A stretch of DNA of 9,858 bases from assembly GCA_017694135.1 (NCBI GenBank), contig JADING010000026.1, positions 1 to 9,858 of the forward strand, in the 5' to 3' direction. This document shows positions 7,301 through 9,858 of this stretch, piece after piece. The position numbers and the translations under genes were made by a program. Under the pieces are notes generated by a model. It ran no database searches. It was not told the DNA's origin and saw only the letters and a list, made by a program, of their open reading frames with translations. The stretch is from Candidatus Scatoplasma merdavium (lineage in GTDB: Bacteria > Bacillota_I > Bacilli_A > RFN20 > CAG-288). Position 1 is the stretch's first letter. Every line of letters begins with the position of its first letter.

Positions 7301-8758
7301 CACAATTACACCCGCGTTTTCTTAACGCAAGAATCTGGGAACGAAGTTTACAAGGCTGGAACCACCTCTTGTTCGCAAGAGAACAACACCTTTGGTTACG
7401 TCAAAGGGTATTTTGAGACTCTCGAAACGTTTTATCCGGAATTAAATGTTCATTTTAACGATATTTCGCGTGCGGAATTGGATTATATTGTCTCTGGCTG
7501 TTTAGATGTAAAAAGAACCACTTCTCAGCATCCTGGTGGCATTATTGTTATTCCTCGCGGAATGTCGGTTTACGATTTTACTCCGATTCAGTATCCTTCC
7601 GATGATCCTAATTCGGAGTGGATAACTTCGCAGTTTGATTACAATCAAATGCACGATACTATTTTGAAACTAGATCTTTTAGGCCACGTGGATCCGATGG
7701 CGCTTCACATGATGTCTGAGCTTTCTGGTAAATCGATTTACGACATTCCTTTTAACGATAAAGACGTTTTGTCTCTATTTAGATCTAACGAGGTACTTAA
7801 ATTAAAACGCAACCCTTTGAACGTCGAGTTAGGAACTTTGGGCTTGCCGGAATTTGGCACGAGATTTTCTATGGGTATTATTCAAGCTTTACAGCCAGAA
7901 AAGTTTGCTGACTTAGTAAGAATATCCGGTATTGCTCACGGTACTGATGTTTTCTTTGGTACCCAATCGGAATACTTAAAAGACGGATTGATTACTACCG
8001 AAGGATTAATTGGATGCCGCGATGATATCATGAATCAATTGCATGAGAACTGGGGTATACCTTTAGAAGACTCTTTCCAAATTATGGAAATTGTCCGTCA
8101 TGGTGGATTCAATCCGACAGCAAATAAATACAAAGAAAAATATCCGAAGTATCTGAAGATGATGCAGGATCACAAGGTTCCTGATTACTATGTTAACGCC
8201 TGTCAAAAGATTAAGTATCTTTTCCCTAAAGCTCACGCGACCGCTTATGTCATGATGGGTTATCGCGTTGGTTGGTTTAAGGTTCACGAGCCTTTGGCCT
8301 TTTACGCAACTTATTTTACTTACCGCACTGATCAGTATGATATTAAAGCTTGCATTAAAGGGGAAAGAGGCATTTTAGAGAGTTTAGAAAAGCTGAATCA
8401 AAAGGCTTTGACTAAGCCTTTAACTAATCCGGAAGAAGAGCTTAAATCTTGTTTAGAAATAGCGCTAGAAATGGTTGAAAGAGGATATAAGTTTGGAAAA
8501 ATCGATATCAATCGTTCTTTAGGGGATAAATTTATTATCGACAAAGAGAACAACTCTATCATCCCTCCTTTTACCACCATTCCTTCAGCTGGTAGCGCCC
8601 AAGGTCAATCGGTTGAAGAAGCTAGAAAACAAGGTCCTTTTATTTCTGTTGAAGATTTTATGAAGAGGACTTCTTTAACAGCTCGCCAGATTGATTATTT
8701 AAGAGAAATAGGATCTTTTGATGATTTGCCCGAGTCAGATAAGATAACATTGTTTTGA
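4337..8758 (+). CDS. polC: DNA polymerase III alpha subunit, PolC type
   Basis: The main replicative polymerase of low-GC Gram-positives, with a built-in proofreading exonuclease. The 1473 residues are close to the usual 1430-1460. Domains in order: N-terminal region (1-190); OB-fold (about 195-292); PHP domain from 307 (HLHTK, His311/His313; VTDHGG, Asp344/His345) interrupted by the exonuclease at about 393-560; PHP remainder including SDCHYL (729-734). The DEDD exonuclease shows FDIETTG (Asp398, Glu400), HNGTFD (478-483) and HRAVYD (539-544). The polymerase core has GSRGSVGSSL (891-900), a zinc site CPKC (919-922) with CPDC (946-949), catalytic PDIDLNF (Asp975, Asp977), QHPGGI (1064-1069), KLDLLGH (Asp1113), PEFGTRF and FPKAHATAYV. 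A helix-hairpin-helix region at about 1412-1440 and a C-terminal KITLF, a degenerate clamp-binding motif, finish it. The usually invariant AGTIGTVA segment reads AGTTSCSQ (1007-1014). It follows rseP directly, without proS. Confidence 0.97.
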   Translation: MDSLMSRFLTSLGVSERVFKEFDQAFFRKATTTNAGLTFLAEISLPHLLSFEVYDELEKVLQAFKKKEDGFETVLKFTYLHKVEKQEVVNFIKDYVSLKKEKALENFMVSENEITFEYSMQMSAKYLLDKSQRLVDILSFASLNYKVQLGRVKIQELNPEQIEVDFEKKIKKDSEINELYKKEREQQMELDRTYIHASIKDASSLSLKRVEVEGDIFKYEVRDIKNKTKKLGIIEMADDTYAICVNLFESKRFTREFIDSLKVGNRIRVKGSPVDDEYSKQVVIRPDFVEVVPNLEGRMDNYEGKKRIELHLHTKMSTLDGVTSIEDYVKRAEKWGWDAIAVTDHGGVQAFPNMQFACKGKTVKPIYGCELYVVDDEIKITHKSDNRNLRDETYVVFDIETTGLSAQSDRIIEFGAVKMKNNTVIDDIDFFINPDMPLPSVIKNLTHISDEQVKSGKSIKDALNIILKFIGDSTLVAHNGTFDYGFINEALKNNGMSQLKNPLIDTLPLSVFMYPKLRSHALGAICKHLNVDYDTVSAHRAVYDAEVLNSCFEIMLDSILSTYGSQNGSKLDLPLSKLDKPFELIEDKDKAAELKREIILQAPRTNHTVALVKNPAGLRDLFEIVSISNIQYIHQIPRVPKSLLASKRENLLIGSACYNGEVYDSLGHDSKDEIKNVMSFYDYIEVQPPENYSYLVNIGELSSLDAAKKIIRDTISIAKEMNKPVVATSDCHYLDPKDKINRDVYVYAKGVGGVRHPMFSYKREKLKYFENPPQHMRTTQEMLDEFSFLNDEKLIKEIVIDNTHLIADMISNEIFPIHKYLSAPQIDNCETMLKDLVYTTAKQMYGDPLPEIVQNRLDAEMAGISANHYEVIYWIASKLVRQANKDGYLVGSRGSVGSSLVATMAGITEVNPLPPHYRCPKCKKLIWVDPSDSGCTSGFDLPDKECPDCHTKMVHDGHNIPFATFIGFHAEKTPDIDLNFPRDYQARAHNYTRVFLTQESGNEVYKAGTTSCSQENNTFGYVKGYFETLETFYPELNVHFNDISRAELDYIVSGCLDVKRTTSQHPGGIIVIPRGMSVYDFTPIQYPSDDPNSEWITSQFDYNQMHDTILKLDLLGHVDPMALHMMSELSGKSIYDIPFNDKDVLSLFRSNEVLKLKRNPLNVELGTLGLPEFGTRFSMGIIQALQPEKFADLVRISGIAHGTDVFFGTQSEYLKDGLITTEGLIGCRDDIMNQLHENWGIPLEDSFQIMEIVRHGGFNPTANKYKEKYPKYLKMMQDHKVPDYYVNACQKIKYLFPKAHATAYVMMGYRVGWFKVHEPLAFYATYFTYRTDQYDIKACIKGERGILESLEKLNQKALTKPLTNPEEELKSCLEIALEMVERGYKFGKIDINRSLGDKFIIDKENNSIIPPFTTIPSAGSAQGQSVEEARKQGPFISVEDFMKRTSLTARQIDYLREIGSFDDLPESDKITLF

Positions 8759-8771
8759 GCTTTGATATAAT
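8744..8771 (+). promoter_or_regulatory. Extended -10 promoter for the lemA-pepF unit, probably leaderless
   Basis: TATAAT at 8766-8771 is a perfect -10 box, preceded by TGA at 8763-8765 to make an extended -10 (TGn). A partial -35 (ATAACA at 8744-8749, four of six matches to TTGACA) sits 16 bases upstream, inside the last polC codons. Counting the last -10 base as -7, the predicted +1 is 8778, the A of the lemA ATG. No Shine-Dalgarno sequence precedes that ATG, which agrees with a leaderless transcript. Confidence 0.6.
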
Positions 8772-8777
8772 TTAAAT

Positions 8778-9344
8778 ATGTCTACTTTGGAATTGTTTCT
8801 TGTTATAGTTATCCCTTCGGCATTTATCCTTTTAGTTCTGATTCTTTTTTTAGTTTGCTTAACTAGGTATTCTCATATTAAAGACCGCTTGGAATATTGT
8901 TTTAATTCTCGCAAGACGCTGGCAGAGAGCTTTTTAACTACATTTAATTACATTTCTAGCGTGCTTCAAAACGTCAAGTTAGATAGCGAGCAAAGGGAAG
9001 AACTAAAATCAATTTACTCTCATTTTAAGAGTATGGATTTAGAGAAGGATTCTCTGTATGAGATCGCTCAAATAGATTCGGTTTACGAAAGAGTCTTAAA
9101 TGCTTTAAAGCAAGATAACAAAGATAATGAAACTCTCGATTTCGTCTTCGAAATGCGAAGATTAACGTCTTTCTCGGTGTATTTATATAACAATAACGTC
9201 AAAGCGTATAACTCAGCGAAAAAGGGATTTATCAATTCTCGACTCGCAAAGTTTTTCCGCTTTGAAGAAGTCGAGATGTTTTCAAAAGAACCTTACAAAG
9301 GTCAAACCACGATAGATTTTCAATTGAATAGGAGGAAAAAATAA
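8778..9344 (+). CDS. LemA-like membrane-anchored protein
   Basis: A 188-residue protein with one strong N-terminal membrane segment (about 6-28), followed by a mostly helical, charged domain. The layout and local motifs resemble the LemA family. After the membrane helix comes a segment like the family's repeated-helix start (YSHIKDRLEYCFNSRKTLAESF, about 31-52, usually ending in an IPNLV-type helix). Near the end, SVYLYNNNVKAYNSAKKGF (133-151), then LAKFFRFEEVEMF (156-168), matches the LemA pattern YN-x2-V-x2-YN then A-x2-F-F. LemA proteins are thought to sit with a short outside tail and a helical bundle; their role is poorly understood. The usual mid-region consensus is weak here, so family membership is moderately sure. 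The only upstream signal is the extended -10 box, with no ribosome site. The stop overlaps the pepF ATG as TAATG, so the two are one unit. Confidence 0.62.
   Translation: MSTLELFLVIVIPSAFILLVLILFLVCLTRYSHIKDRLEYCFNSRKTLAESFLTTFNYISSVLQNVKLDSEQREELKSIYSHFKSMDLEKDSLYEIAQIDSVYERVLNALKQDNKDNETLDFVFEMRRLTSFSVYLYNNNVKAYNSAKKGFINSRLAKFFRFEEVEMFSKEPYKGQTTIDFQLNRRKK
9331..9335 (+). promoter_or_regulatory. Ribosome binding site for pepF
   Basis: GGAGG lies 8 bases before ATG 9344, within the last lemA codons. It is a strong site, in contrast to the site-less lemA start. Confidence 0.8.
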
Positions 9345-9858
9345 TGGACAAGTGGGATTTAAGCGTTTTATTTAAAAATGAAGAGGAATTTGAAAAATCG
9401 CTAGATAAAATCCAAGAGTTAGGTAAGTTAGCGGCGTCTTATAAAGGGAAACTCAAAGACGACACCTCACTTTGCGAATACTTTTCTTGTACTAGAGAAT
9501 TGTCAGAGATTTTAGACCGCACCTACTCTTACGCTCACATGGCCTCAGACTTAGATCGCAAAGACGTTAAGGCTATGGAAAGATTGATGAGAGTGTTTAA
9601 TATCGCTAATGAAATAAGCTCAGAAACCAGTTTTGAATCTCCGGAAATCATCAGCATTGGCAAAGATAAGATGATTGCATTCTTTAAAAACCATCCGGAT
9701 TATTCCGACTTTGATTTTTCTATATTGAAGCTGTTTGATTCTTCCGATCACGTTTTAGATGACAAATCTGAAAAGATTATTTCTAACTACGCGATGTTAG
9801 AAAGAACTGGCTCTGAACTTTACGGAGCTTTGACTTACGGCGATGGGTATAACAATAC
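9344..9858 (+). CDS. pepF: Oligoendopeptidase F, M3 family (N-terminal part, cut by window end)
   Basis: The open frame runs from ATG 9344 to the window edge (171 whole codons plus two bases) without a stop. The translation begins MDKWDLSVLFKNEEEFEKSL, the classic opening of M3 oligoendopeptidases (WDLSxLF/Y followed by a helical stretch). Further matches are RTYSYAHMASDLD (about 63-75), SFESPEII (about 98-105) and HVLDDKSEKIIS (about 138-149), which corresponds to the family's H-x-LS-x3-E-x-I. These cytoplasmic zinc peptidases cut short peptides. The HExxH zinc site lies well downstream in this roughly 600-residue family, so activity cannot be judged here. The start overlaps the lemA stop (TAATG) and has a good GGAGG, so it is translated with lemA. 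Confidence 0.85.
   Translation, partial: MDKWDLSVLFKNEEEFEKSLDKIQELGKLAASYKGKLKDDTSLCEYFSCTRELSEILDRTYSYAHMASDLDRKDVKAMERLMRVFNIANEISSETSFESPEIISIGKDKMIAFFKNHPDYSDFDFSILKLFDSSDHVLDDKSEKIISNYAMLERTGSELYGALTYGDGYNN

Noticed and set aside
7034..7303. Minus-strand open frame of 89 codons opposite the PolC zinc and catalytic region
   Set aside because: It is antisense to strongly conserved polymerase motifs and shows no family features. The same applies to the other short antisense frames at 2200-2415, 5291-5482, 8063-8287 and 8398-8580, and to the +2 frame at 3089-3331 in rseP.

Overview
This window looks like a chromosomal housekeeping segment of a low-GC Gram-positive bacterium (Firmicutes/Bacillota). 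Every gene is on the + strand and they are packed almost end to end. Three things support the assignment. The DNA polymerase is a PolC-type enzyme with an inserted 3'-5' exonuclease. The gene order frr-uppS-cdsA-dxr-rseP-polC is the classical Firmicutes order. The AT-rich codon use fits as well. TGA is a true stop (it ends dxr and polC), so this is not a mycoplasma using TGA for tryptophan. An uncultured Bacilli/Erysipelotrichia-like lineage is my best guess, but the sequence alone does not settle it.

Layout. Bases 1-72 are the last codons of frr (ribosome recycling factor). Next come uppS (77-826), cdsA (819-1772), dxr (best start ATG 1772, to 2932), rseP (best start ATG 2968, to 4305) and polC (4337-8758). 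A second, apparently separate unit follows: a LemA-like membrane protein (8778-9344) and the first 171 codons of an oligoendopeptidase F gene (9344 to the window end). Junctions are tight: an 8-bp overlap (uppS/cdsA), TAATG overlaps (cdsA/dxr and lemA/pepF), and gaps of 35, 31 and 19 bases elsewhere. No stretch without a gene approaches 300 bases. I see no RNA genes, mobile elements, CRISPR arrays or convincing intrinsic terminators.

How the genes fit together. Dxr makes MEP-pathway isoprenoid precursor. UppS builds the C55 lipid carrier for cell-wall polymers from such units. CdsA makes CDP-diacylglycerol for phospholipids. RseP is an intramembrane protease that cuts membrane regulators or signal-peptide remnants. 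Frr and PolC serve translation and replication. This is a growth and envelope operon.

Points of interest. proS, which lies between rseP and polC in Bacillus-type operons, is absent there. Downstream of polC the usual rimP-nusA block is replaced by lemA-pepF. A perfect extended -10 box (TGATATAAT) lies so close to the lemA start codon that the predicted transcript begins at the A of the ATG, suggesting a leaderless mRNA. Dxr, PolC and RseP each carry local departures from strongly conserved family motifs. I found no clear undescribed multi-gene system. The lemA-pepF pair with its leaderless start is the best candidate for something worth following.
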